Source: Lichenicoccus sp963693035 (GTDB lineage: Bacteria; Pseudomonadota; Alphaproteobacteria; Acetobacterales; Acetobacteraceae). From it: a stretch of DNA of 64,000 nt. Below the pieces are notes generated by a model. The model did no database searches, had not been told where the DNA came from, and saw only the letters and a program-made list of their open reading frames with translations. How positions within the stretch are numbered: position 1 is the first letter of the stretch; each line of letters starts with the position of its first letter. Shown in pieces: positions 30,499 to 38,258 of the stretch. The translations under genes were made by a program, and so were the position numbers. The stretch is from the NCBI GenBank assembly GCA_963693035.2, contig CAXMMQ010000009.1, positions 1-64,000 of the forward strand, read 5' to 3'.

Positions 30499-30738
30499 AT
30501 GAGCAGCGAGACGCCTCCCGACCGCCTTTCGGTCGATCCCAAGAGTCCGTATCACGATGCTGAGGTGCTCGCGCGGGGGATCGGCATCCGCTTCAAGGGG
30601 GTCGACAAGGACAATGTCGAGGAATATTGCGTCAGCGAGGGCTGGGTGCGGCTGACCGTCGGCAAGACCGTGACCCGAACCGGGGCCCCGATGACGATGA
30701 AGCTGCAGGGGACCGTGGAGCCCTACTTCAAGGACTGA
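30499..30738 (+). CDS. DUF3297 family protein
   Basis: This encodes 79 aa from ATG 30499, with AAGGA at a good distance upstream. The sequence is a full-length DUF3297 member: TPPDRLSVDPKSPYHD, RGIGIRFKGVDK, NVEEYCVSEGWVRL and KLQGTVEPYF. The family is small, cytoplasmic and widespread in proteobacteria, with no established function. Monocistronic. The last bases overlap the decayed aldo/keto reductase on the other strand. Confidence 0.9.
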   Translation: MSSETPPDRLSVDPKSPYHDAEVLARGIGIRFKGVDKDNVEEYCVSEGWVRLTVGKTVTRTGAPMTMKLQGTVEPYFKD

Positions 30739-31205
30739 CAGGAACCGGAGCGTCGCTCCGCAGCAGCTGCTCAGACCTGAGATCGGACCACAATCCCTGC
30801 GGGATCGGCCGCTTGACCAGCTCCGCGTTGCGACGCGCCTCTTCGGCGGACTTCGCACCCGGGATCACGCTGGCAACGGCCGGATGCGCCAGCACGAACT
30901 ACAGGGCGGCAGCGGCGAGGGGCACATCGTGTGCGCTACGGATGCGCTCGATCTGCCCACGCGCTCCAGGATGGCAGCGTCCGCCGGCTGGTAGTTGTAG
31001 CGGGCACCGGGGATCGCGCCGGTCGCCAGGATGCCGGAGTTGAACGGCGTCCCCAGGATGATCGACACCCCGGCGGCGACGCAGCGCCGGCCGCCCGCGC
31101 CGCATCCTCGTCCAGCGCCGCATAGAGATTGCCGATCGCGTTCGCCCCGAAGCCGAGCCGGCTGACCTAGACCTGCGTGCGGCCCGAACGCAGCGTCGCG
31201 GTCAC
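30728..31205 (-). pseudogene. Decayed aldo/keto reductase gene
   Basis: Minus-strand pieces of an aldo/keto reductase (fucose or galactose dehydrogenase-like) are readable but broken. The start is a GTG overlapping the mannitol dehydrogenase stop (GTGA), followed by TATLRSGRTQV, a TAG, then VSRLGFGANAIGNLYA. Most of the barrel is missing. The frame then resumes as VSIILGTPFNSGILATGAIPG, shifts again, and meets another TAG before FVLAHPAVASVIPGAKS and the normal C-terminus. Two stop codons, a large internal deletion and frameshifts make it non-functional. It was once the last gene of the mannitol dehydrogenase operon. Confidence 0.85.
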
Positions 31206-32683
31206 CGCTCCAGCAGTGCCTGCAATGCGAGACGCGTGCCGAGGGTACGGATCGCCTCGCGCTGGCGGCCGACCTCGGCGACGAAGTCCGCATGCTGGTC
31301 CAGGCCCCAGCCCGCGAACGGGCTCATGCCAAGGAACGAGACCAGGTCGTGCCGGGCGGCCAGGGCGAGGTCCGGCACCGTCAGCGCCGGCTCCGATACC
31401 GGGAAGCTGCGTCCGAAATCATCCTGGCCGCGCAGGTATTCCACGAAGCAGGCGGCAATGAAGGCGATCCGGCCGTGGTCGCCCGCGGTCGCCAGCACCG
31501 CCTGCGCCGTCGATCGCAGGAATACCGGCAGCTTGGCCGAACTCTGCCCGGCGATGCGGGTCACCTGGTCACGGATGTTGGGATTGCGGAACCGTCGCAG
31601 CAGCAGCGCCGCATAGTCCGCCGTGCCCATGCCGGGCGGTGCGGTCAAGTGCGGCGACGCGTCCGCCGACAGGAAGCGCTCCACCAGCCGGTTCACGAGG
31701 TCGTCCTGCATTGCCTCGTGCACGAGCTGGTGCCCGATCAGGATCGACGGCAGCGCCATCACCATGTGGCCGGCATTGAGCATGCGCAGCTTGACCAGCT
31801 CGTACGGGTCGACATTGTCGGTGAACTCGGCCCCGACATTCTCCAGCGGCGGCCGTCCGGCGCAGAACCGGTCCTCCAGCACCCACTGTGTGAAGTCCTC
31901 GCGGAACACCGGTACCCGGTCGGCGACGCCGCTCTGGCCGTTCAGGCGCGCCGCGTCGTCGGCGGAGACGAAGGGTGCGATGCCATCGACCATGCTGTTC
32001 GGGAAGCTGACCGCGCCCTCGATCCAGTCGGCCAGACCGGCATCGCGGGCGCGTGCGAAACCGAGAAAGGCGGCGCGCGCGGCCTGGCCATTATGCATCA
32101 GGTTGTCGCAGCTCAGCACCGTGAACGGTCCGACACCGGACGCCCGCCGCCGGTGCAGCGCCTCGACCACCAGCCCGAACACCGTCTTCGGCGCGCCACC
32201 CGACTTCGTCGCAGCGAGATCGGCGGCGATGTCGGGCTGCTCGAGGCGAAAAATCCCGTGCTCGTCTAGATTGTAGCCGCCCTCGGTGATTGTCAGGCTG
32301 ACGATGCGTATGGCAGGGTCGGCCAACCGCCGCAGCACCGCCTCCGGGTCCTGCGGCAGGTGCAGGTATTCGACCAGGGCGCCGATCAGCACGGTTTCGG
32401 AGGCGGCGTCCGGGGGACAGATGGTCAGCGTGTAGAGCCCGTGCTGCGCGTGCAGGGCCGCCGCCTTGTCGCGCTCCGGCTGGGTATCCAGGATGCCGAT
32501 GCCAAGGATGCCCCAGCCGCTCTGCGCCGGATCGGCCAGCAGCCGGTCGAAATAGAAGGCCTGGTGGCTGCGATGGAAGTTGCCGACACCCAGATGCGCG
32601 ATGCCGGCGCGCACCCGGCTGCGATCATAGGACGGACGCGCGACCTTCGCAGGAAGTGCCGTGATCAGCTCGCTCTCGGTCAT
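31202..32683 (-). CDS. Mannitol dehydrogenase family protein
   Basis: This encodes 493 aa, the usual size of long-chain polyol dehydrogenases. They oxidise mannitol, arabinitol or related polyols to ketoses with NAD(P), or reduce fructuronate. Visible landmarks are HLGVGNFHRSHQAFYFD at the N-terminal Rossmann region, TITEGGY, LSCDNLMHNG, FPNSMVDGIAP, and the catalytic-lysine block VKLRMLNAGHMVMA. The closest match by eye is mannitol 2-dehydrogenase. It follows the transaldolase-family gene by 3 bp, so the two form an operon for sugar-alcohol use. The third gene of that operon has decayed. Confidence 0.93.
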   Translation of the reverse strand: MTESELITALPAKVARPSYDRSRVRAGIAHLGVGNFHRSHQAFYFDRLLADPAQSGWGILGIGILDTQPERDKAAALHAQHGLYTLTICPPDAASETVLIGALVEYLHLPQDPEAVLRRLADPAIRIVSLTITEGGYNLDEHGIFRLEQPDIAADLAATKSGGAPKTVFGLVVEALHRRRASGVGPFTVLSCDNLMHNGQAARAAFLGFARARDAGLADWIEGAVSFPNSMVDGIAPFVSADDAARLNGQSGVADRVPVFREDFTQWVLEDRFCAGRPPLENVGAEFTDNVDPYELVKLRMLNAGHMVMALPSILIGHQLVHEAMQDDLVNRLVERFLSADASPHLTAPPGMGTADYAALLLRRFRNPNIRDQVTRIAGQSSAKLPVFLRSTAQAVLATAGDHGRIAFIAACFVEYLRGQDDFGRSFPVSEPALTVPDLALAARHDLVSFLGMSPFAGWGLDQHADFVAEVGRQREAIRTLGTRLALQALLER

Positions 32684-32686
32684 GGC

Positions 32687-33379
32687 TCACTCGCCCTTCG
32701 CGGCGGTTGCTTCGAACGCGGCCGCCGCCTTGATGGTGTCGGTGTCGGCGAACAGCCCCTCTGCGACCCTGGTGCCGAAGGTGAAGGTGTCGAGGCCGGC
32801 TGCCGCCAGGTCTGCGAGGTCGGCGGCGCTGCGTATGCTCGCCACCAGCAGCCGGGTGGGACGGCCCGACGCCGCCAGAATCGAGCGCATGGCGATGATC
32901 CCGGCCAGCGCGTCGCGGCCGAGATCGCCCATGCGGCCGAAATACGGCGCCACGTAGTCGGCCCCGGCGGCGGCTGCGGTCAGCGCCTGGTGCGGCGCAT
33001 AGACGGCGGTCAGCGTGGTGCGTACGCCCTCGCGATGCAGCGCTGCCACCGCGCGCACGCCCTCGAAGGTGACCGGCACCTTGACCACGATGCGCGGCGA
33101 GAGCGCCGCCAGCGCCAGCCCGTTGCGCACCAGCGGCGCGGTGTCGGTGCCCCATGTCTGCACCTGCAGCTCCTCGATCCCATGCGAAAAAGCATCGCGC
33201 GCGATATCCGCGATCACCGGCATGCGGCAGGCAAGGCCGGCGGCATCCAGGATGGTTGGATTGGTGGTGATCCCGAAGAACAGCCCGCTCGGCAGCCAGC
33301 GCTCCCAGGCGCCGCGATCGGCACTATCGAGGAAGAGCCTCACGCCCGCGCCCGCGGACGGATCCGATCGAGAGACCAT
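32687..33379 (-). CDS. Transaldolase / fructose-6-phosphate aldolase family protein
   Basis: This encodes 230 aa. The alpha/beta-barrel has LFLDSADRGAWERW, the family motif GITTNPTIL, and the Schiff-base lysine strand RIVVKVPVTFEGVRA. Later strands are TAVYAPHQAL and YVAPYFGRMGDLG. The short length fits the fructose-6-phosphate aldolase (FSA)/TalC subfamily, not classical TalB. It would transfer or release a dihydroxyacetone unit from ketose phosphates. It is the first gene of the leftward polyol operon, with mannitol dehydrogenase immediately after it. Confidence 0.9.
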   Translation of the reverse strand: MVSRSDPSAGAGVRLFLDSADRGAWERWLPSGLFFGITTNPTILDAAGLACRMPVIADIARDAFSHGIEELQVQTWGTDTAPLVRNGLALAALSPRIVVKVPVTFEGVRAVAALHREGVRTTLTAVYAPHQALTAAAAGADYVAPYFGRMGDLGRDALAGIIAMRSILAASGRPTRLLVASIRSAADLADLAAAGLDTFTFGTRVAEGLFADTDTIKAAAAFEATAAKGE

Positions 33380-33491
33380 GGCTGCCTGCGCTTGTTGTGT
33401 AACCTGCGGGCGACCTTAGACCGGTCCCACGCAGTCGCCTATGGTCGCAGGGCTGAGCGGGGCGTCCGGCCCCGCGCAGGAAGAGGGCCGC

Positions 33492-34346
33492 ATGGAGGCA
33501 GTCGCGATAGTGGCACCTGACGGCACAGTGACCCGGTCCGGTCTGTCCGATCGTGTGCCCTGGTGGAGTTTCACGAAGACCGCCTTGTCGATCGCAACGC
33601 TTCGGCTCGCGGAGGTGGGTCTGCTCGGGCTCGATGACAGGCTGCCGGGCGAGCCATTCACCACGCGCCAACTGCTTCGACATGAAGCCGGACTGCCGGA
33701 TTATGGGTCGGTCACCAGCTACCATTCGGATGTGGCAAATGGCGTGCCTCCGTGGACCCTCGATCGTCTTCTTGCCGCCGTGGATGCTGCGCGCCTGCGG
33801 TATGAGCCGGGAGCCGGGTGGGCCTATTCGAATATCGGCTATCTTCGGGTCGCACAGATCATCGAGCGCGTCTCGGGCCGGAGGCTGTCAGCAGCACTGG
33901 ACGATCTGGTGTTCGACCCTGCCGGCTTGGAGAGCCCGCGCCTCGCACTTTCGCCCGGTGATCTTGCCGACGTGCAGATGGGCGGCACGAGCGGCTATCA
34001 TCCCGGTTGGGTGTTCCACGGCCTCATCGTCGGCACGGTGGTCGATGCGGCCCGTCTCCTGTGGCTGCTTGCCAGCGGCCGCCTGCTGAAGCCGGCGACG
34101 CTCGCAAGCATGATGCAGGCGCGTCCCCTTCCTGACTATCAAAGGCTCGGTGAGCCGGAACCCGGTTACGGGCTGGGACTCATGCTGGCTGCGGAAAACC
34201 CTGCTGCCCATCCGTTCGGGCATGACGGCGAGGGACCCGGAAGCAGGATCGCGGTGCGAGCGAGAAACCGCCGGGCCGCTGCGGCCTGGGTTTCGCTTCC
34301 CGCAACAGTCGACCTCAACGCGCGCGTGCACGAAATGCTCAGCTGA
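33492..34346 (+). CDS. Serine hydrolase, beta-lactamase/class C esterase family
   Basis: This encodes 284 aa from ATG 33492, preceded by AGGAAGAGG; an upstream ATG at 33441 is less likely. The penicillin-binding-protein fold is shown by the SxxK nucleophile motif SFTK (about residue 27), YSN as the second motif (in GWAYSNIGYLRV), and HDGEGPGS near the C-terminus in place of KTG. There is no signal peptide, so it is probably cytoplasmic, as many esterase-type members are. It may hydrolyse esters or amides, and lactamase activity is not implied. Convergent with queF, 14 bp apart. Confidence 0.85.
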   Translation: MEAVAIVAPDGTVTRSGLSDRVPWWSFTKTALSIATLRLAEVGLLGLDDRLPGEPFTTRQLLRHEAGLPDYGSVTSYHSDVANGVPPWTLDRLLAAVDAARLRYEPGAGWAYSNIGYLRVAQIIERVSGRRLSAALDDLVFDPAGLESPRLALSPGDLADVQMGGTSGYHPGWVFHGLIVGTVVDAARLLWLLASGRLLKPATLASMMQARPLPDYQRLGEPEPGYGLGLMLAAENPAAHPFGHDGEGPGSRIAVRARNRRAAAAWVSLPATVDLNARVHEMLS

Positions 34347-34360
34347 GCTGGGTGTGCTGC

Positions 34361-34825
34361 TCACCCCCGCCCGCGATAGCCCGGCACGTCCTGCGCCGGG
34401 ATCCAAATCCCGGCTGGCGGTTCGCCGGTCTGCCAGAACACGTCGATCGGGATGCCGCCGCGTGGATACCAGTAGGCGCCGATGCGTAGCCAGACCGGGT
34501 CCAGCCGCTCGACCAACGTTGTCGCGATCTGCACGCTGCACGCCTCGTGGAAGGCGCCGTGGTTGCGGAAGCTGGTCAGGTACAGCTTGAGCGACTTGCT
34601 TTCGACGATCCAGTGGCGCGGCACGTAGTCGATCATCAGGTGCGCGAAATCCGGCTGGCCGGTGATCGGGCAGAGCGAGGTGAATTCCGGGGCGGTGAGG
34701 CGCACTAGATACCGCTTGCCCGGATGCGGCGCTGCGACCCGTTCCAGCACGGCGTCTTCCGGGCTTGCCGGCTGTACGGTGGGGCGTCCAAGTTGCGTCA
34801 GGCCTGCAAGAGATGGGTCGCTCAT
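34361..34825 (-). CDS. queF: NADPH-dependent 7-cyano-7-deazaguanine reductase
   Basis: This encodes 154 aa, the short unimodular form of QueF, which reduces preQ0 to preQ1. The catalytic Cys is in FTSLCPITGQPDF and the partner Asp follows in DFAHLMIDYVP. The substrate Glu and NADPH motif are in ESKSLKLYLTSFRNHGAFHE. The ATG at 34825 overlaps the queD stop (ATGA). It is the last gene of the bioB-queE-queC-queD-queF operon. Confidence 0.97.
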   Translation of the reverse strand: MSDPSLAGLTQLGRPTVQPASPEDAVLERVAAPHPGKRYLVRLTAPEFTSLCPITGQPDFAHLMIDYVPRHWIVESKSLKLYLTSFRNHGAFHEACSVQIATTLVERLDPVWLRIGAYWYPRGGIPIDVFWQTGEPPAGIWIPAQDVPGYRGRG

Positions 34826-35385
34826 GCCGCAAGGCTCCTGATCGGGTCGGCGATGCTCATGTCGGCGCGGCGCCACCAGCAATGTGGGGCAGGGCGTATG
34901 GCCGGCAACACGGCAAGCGGATCTCCGTCGAAGAGCACGGTGTTGGTGGGCGTCTCCTCGAGCCGGATCTCGACGCAGCGCAGATGGTCGCCATCCGCGT
35001 GCAGGAAGGCGCCGAGCTTGGCCATCATCAGGCAGGCCATCAGCTCGGTGGTCGGATCGCCCGGCGTCAGCACGATGCGCCGCGCACGCGCCGGTTCGTG
35101 GGCGAGAAACCATCCGAGCAGCGGATCGGCCTCGCCGAGTTGCAGCGCGTGGTCGAGATGTTCGTCGATCCAGCGATGCCAGGTTGCCTTGGCGCGCTCG
35201 AACGGCAGCACCATGTTGGCCCTGGCGTCGAGGCGTTGCGGCGCGCTCGCCTGCAGCCGTACGGTGACGGTCTCGTTATGGCCATGCGGCAGCGCGCAGG
35301 ACTCCGATCCGCCAAGAATCAGCCGATGGCCCATCGAGAAGCGGCGGCTGAACACCAGGTTCGGGGAATCCATCACGGCACTCAT
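34822..35385 (-). CDS. queD: 6-carboxytetrahydropterin synthase
   Basis: This encodes 187 aa. QueD converts dihydroneopterin triphosphate to 6-carboxytetrahydropterin in preQ0 synthesis. The T-fold has zinc ligands in FSMGHRL and LPHGHNETV, and the catalytic Cys a few residues before HGH (SESCALPHGHN). The C-terminal Glu-bearing strand is VEIRLEETPTNT. It is longer than typical 120-aa QueD, with a C-terminal extension ending in IADPIRSLAA. Its start overlaps queC and its stop overlaps queF by ATGA junctions. Confidence 0.92.
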   Translation of the reverse strand: MSAVMDSPNLVFSRRFSMGHRLILGGSESCALPHGHNETVTVRLQASAPQRLDARANMVLPFERAKATWHRWIDEHLDHALQLGEADPLLGWFLAHEPARARRIVLTPGDPTTELMACLMMAKLGAFLHADGDHLRCVEIRLEETPTNTVLFDGDPLAVLPAIRPAPHCWWRRADMSIADPIRSLAA

Positions 35386-36101
35386 GCGGCGGCGGCTTCG
35401 TAGCGTTCCCAGCCCTGCCGGCGCAGGTCGCAAGCCGGGCAGTGTCCGCAGCCATAGCCCCAGGTATGCAGCACGCTGCGATCACCGAGATAGCAGCTAT
35501 GGGTTTCGCGTCGCAGCAGCTCGACCAAGGCAGCACCCCCGAGCGCTTCGGCCAGTTGCCAGGTCTGCGCCTTGTCGCGCCACATCAGCGGCGTGTGCAG
35601 CACGAAGCGCTGGTCCATGCCGAGGTTGAGCGCCACCTGCAGCGCCTTGATGGTGTCGTCGCGGCAGTCCGGGTAGCCCGAATAGTCGGTCTCGCACATG
35701 CCGCCGACCAGGTGCCGCGCGCCACGCCGCACCGCGAGTGCTGCCGCGAATGTCAGGAACAGCAGGTTGCGCCCGGGCACGAAGGTGTTCGGCAGCCCGT
35801 TCTCGCCCAGGGTGATCTCGGCGTCGCGGGTCAGCGCGGTTTCGGAGAGCGTGCCGAGGGCGTCGAGCGACAGCGTATGGTCGTCGCCAAGACGCCCGGC
35901 CCATCCGGGATGCAGCCGCACCATCCCGTCGCGCACCGCGCTCCGACAGCTCAGCTCGACCAGATGCCGCTGCCCGTAGGCGAAGCCGAGGGTCTCGACG
36001 TGGGCGAACCGGTCCAGCGCCCAGGCCAGGCAGGTGCCGGAATCCTGTCCGCCGGAGAACAGCACCAGCGCCGTTTGGTCGGCGATCAAGGTGGCCGGCA
36101 T
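35382..36101 (-). CDS. queC: 7-cyano-7-deazaguanine synthase
   Basis: This encodes 239 aa. QueC uses ATP and ammonia to convert 7-carboxy-7-deazaguanine into preQ0. The PP-loop is LVLFSGGQDSGTCLAWAL near the N-terminus. The four zinc cysteines are at the C-terminus in THSCYLGD and GYGCGHCPACDLR. Other landmarks are NTFVPGRNLLFL and CETDYSGYPDCR. The ATG at 36101 lies one base after the queE stop, and the stop overlaps queD. Confidence 0.97.
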   Translation of the reverse strand: MPATLIADQTALVLFSGGQDSGTCLAWALDRFAHVETLGFAYGQRHLVELSCRSAVRDGMVRLHPGWAGRLGDDHTLSLDALGTLSETALTRDAEITLGENGLPNTFVPGRNLLFLTFAAALAVRRGARHLVGGMCETDYSGYPDCRDDTIKALQVALNLGMDQRFVLHTPLMWRDKAQTWQLAEALGGAALVELLRRETHSCYLGDRSVLHTWGYGCGHCPACDLRRQGWERYEAAAA

Positions 36102-36102
36102 C

Positions 36103-36735
36103 TCAGGCGATCCCGATCATCTTGTGGGTCTGCACGCTGAGCCGCCATTTCGGATGCGCGAGGCAATAGGCCACCGCGTCGCGCGTATTCGTGGCCTGAT
36201 CCGGTCCGTCCATCGGCTGCAGGAAGAAGTGCCGGAACTCCAGCGCCTCGAACCGGTCGGGCGGCAGGCCCGGCTGCGGATAGACCAGCTTCAATTCATC
36301 CCCGACGCGCTGCCGGACCTCCGCACCCTGTTTCGGACTGACGCAGATCCAGTCGAGCGCGTCTGGTGCTTCCAGCGTGCCGTTGGTCTCCACCGCAATG
36401 GTGAAGCCGCGGGCATGCACCGCCGCGATCAACGCCGCATCGAGCTGCAGCAACGGCTCGCCGCCGGTGAACACGACATAGCGCTGCTCGGCGCCACCGA
36501 CCCAGCAGGCTTCGATCGCCTCCGCCAGGGTGGCTGCATCGGCGAACCGGCCGCCGCCCTCGCCATCGACGCCGACGAAATCGGTATCGCAGAACCGGCA
36601 CGTCGCCGTCGCGCGGTCCGGTTCGCGTCCGGACCACAGGTTGCAGCCGGCGAACCGGCAGAACACCGAGGCGCGCCCGGCCTGCGCGCCTTCGCCTTGC
36701 AATGTCGCGAACAGCTCCTTGACCGCGTAGCTCAT
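36103..36735 (-). CDS. queE: 7-carboxy-7-deazaguanine synthase (radical SAM)
   Basis: This encodes 210 aa from ATG 36735, which overlaps the bioB stop. QueE rearranges carboxytetrahydropterin to 7-carboxy-7-deazaguanine using a [4Fe-4S] cluster and SAM. The cluster motif is the extended CX14CX2C form seen in many proteobacteria, running from AGCNLW to ATCRFCDTDF. VFTGGEPLLQ is the usual GGE motif, and VETNGTLEAP follows. The start MSYAVKELFATLQGEG is typical of the family. Confidence 0.96.
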   Translation of the reverse strand: MSYAVKELFATLQGEGAQAGRASVFCRFAGCNLWSGREPDRATATCRFCDTDFVGVDGEGGGRFADAATLAEAIEACWVGGAEQRYVVFTGGEPLLQLDAALIAAVHARGFTIAVETNGTLEAPDALDWICVSPKQGAEVRQRVGDELKLVYPQPGLPPDRFEALEFRHFFLQPMDGPDQATNTRDAVAYCLAHPKWRLSVQTHKMIGIA

Positions 36736-37745
36736 GATGCCGGGACGGCACTCCCGGCGACTGCCAGCGCCATCGGCACCATCCCCAGGCGGTCGAGCAG
36801 GCTCATGTCCTCGCTCTGCACCGCATTCGGCGTGGTCAGCAGCTTGGCTCCGTAGAAGATCGAGTTCGCACCTGCGAGAAAGCACAGCGCCTGCGCCTCG
36901 TCGCTCAGGCTCTCGCGCCCGGCCGACAGCCGCACCATGCTGCGCGGCATGGTGATGCGGGCGGCGGCGATAATGCGCACGAAGCTGATCGGATCCACCG
37001 CGGCGGCATCCGCGAGCCTGGTGCCGGCAACCCGCACCAGCAGGTTGATCGGCACGCTCTCGGGATGCGGCGCAAGGCAGGCCAGGGTGGCGATCAGGCC
37101 GGCCTGGTCTTCCTCGCTCTCGCCGAGCCCGATGATGCCGCCGCAGCAGACATTGATGCCGGCATCGCGCACATGGGCCAGCGTATCCAGCCGGTCCTGG
37201 TAGGTGCGCGTGGTGATGACGCGGCCATAGTGCTCGGGCGAGGTGTCGAGGTTGTGGTTGTAGTAGTCGAGCCCGGCCGCCCGGAGACGTCCCGCCTGGG
37301 ACCCGCTCAGCATTCCGAGCGTCACGCAGGTCTCGAGCCCGAGCCCCTTCACGCCCTCGACCATGGCGCAGACCGCATCGAGGTCATGGTCCTTCGGCGA
37401 GCGCCAGGCAGCACCCATGCAGAAACGGCTCGCACCGCCGGCTTTCGCCGCGCGTGCCTCGGCCAGCACGGCGTCCACCATCATCAGCTTGCTGGCGCGG
37501 AGCCCGCTTTCATGGTGCACGCTCTGCGAGCAGTAGCCGCAATCCTCCGGGCAGCCGCCGGTCTTGATCGAGAGCAGGGTGGAGATCTGCACCTCGGTGG
37601 GATCGAAATGCGCGCGATGGGTCGCCTGCGCCCGGAACAGCAGCTCCGGGAACGGCAGCGCGATCAGCGCCGCCACCTCGGCGCGGGTCCAGTCGTGGCG
37701 CAGCGCCGTCATGGGCTCGGGCCGCCTTGATCCACCATTCGGCAT
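36732..37745 (-). CDS. bioB: Biotin synthase
   Basis: This encodes 337 aa from ATG 37745 (GAAGAAGGA about nine bases upstream); ATGs at 37772 and 37712 are alternatives. BioB inserts sulphur into dethiobiotin. The radical SAM cluster is GGCPEDCGYCSQS. The [2Fe-2S] and substrate region shows FCMGAAWRSP, YNHNLDTSPEHY, CCGGIIGLGES and the Arg ligand in MPRSMVRLSAGRE. It is the first gene of the operon, with an ATGA overlap to queE. No other biotin gene is in the window, so coupling to queuosine genes is the notable feature. Confidence 0.96.
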   Translation of the reverse strand: MPNGGSRRPEPMTALRHDWTRAEVAALIALPFPELLFRAQATHRAHFDPTEVQISTLLSIKTGGCPEDCGYCSQSVHHESGLRASKLMMVDAVLAEARAAKAGGASRFCMGAAWRSPKDHDLDAVCAMVEGVKGLGLETCVTLGMLSGSQAGRLRAAGLDYYNHNLDTSPEHYGRVITTRTYQDRLDTLAHVRDAGINVCCGGIIGLGESEEDQAGLIATLACLAPHPESVPINLLVRVAGTRLADAAAVDPISFVRIIAAARITMPRSMVRLSAGRESLSDEAQALCFLAGANSIFYGAKLLTTPNAVQSEDMSLLDRLGMVPMALAVAGSAVPAS

Positions 37746-38024
37746 GGCCCGCGATCCTTCTTCTATATCCACTCACGGCCTTCTGCCACAGGTGGCGCCC
37801 GGGATGAAGCGCGGCGTCCAGGTATCCCTGATGGCGCAGGCTTGACGTCCGGTTTGGATCGATCGGGGAAGGGCGTCGATGAACCCGGTCGCGTCGCCGC
37901 AGCGCCAGGGTTCGGAACCGAGGGGACGCAGCGGCTTTGGGCCTGACCGAGATCTCGCCGCGGAGGACGGCCGTCTGTTGCAGGCGCCACGAAGCGTGGA
38001 CCATGCGGCATCAGGAGGAGAGGT
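37746..38024. other. Divergent intergenic region between bioB and the transporter genes
   Basis: These 279 bp should hold the leftward bioB promoter and a rightward promoter. A TTGACG lies at 37842-37847 on the plus strand, but no convincing -10 follows at 17 bp. I see no gene or strong repeat. Confidence 0.4.
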
Positions 38025-38258
38025 ATGGAGCAAAGCCGCGATGTCTTGAGCTGGTCGCACGTCGGCGGCCCGCACATCACGGGAGAGGGTAGGCAGCGTA
38101 CGTCGTCCAGGGTCGGGGCCAAGGTGCTCGCCGATGCCTCCTGGACGCCGCCGCCGCGGCGGGCTGACGGTCGGGATGCAAACCGGATCGGAGCGTGGCC
38201 CGCCAAGGGTCTCCGCGACACCCGGCCGGGATCGAACCGGAGCGGACGGCAGTGGTGA
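38025..38258 (+). CDS. Small hypothetical ORF upstream of the ArsB-like gene
   Basis: This is a 77-aa ORF whose ATG at 38025 is preceded by an excellent AGGAGGAGAGG. Its TGA at 38256-38258 overlaps a GTG start of the ArsB-like gene (GTGA). The product is Arg/Gly/Ser-rich with no recognisable domain, signal peptide or hydrophobic segment. The good ribosome binding site and the coupled stop argue for translation, possibly as a leader that couples to the pump. The residue composition looks like random high-GC sequence. Moderate to low certainty. Confidence 0.38.
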   Translation: MEQSRDVLSWSHVGGPHITGEGRQRTSSRVGAKVLADASWTPPPRRADGRDANRIGAWPAKGLRDTRPGSNRSGRQW

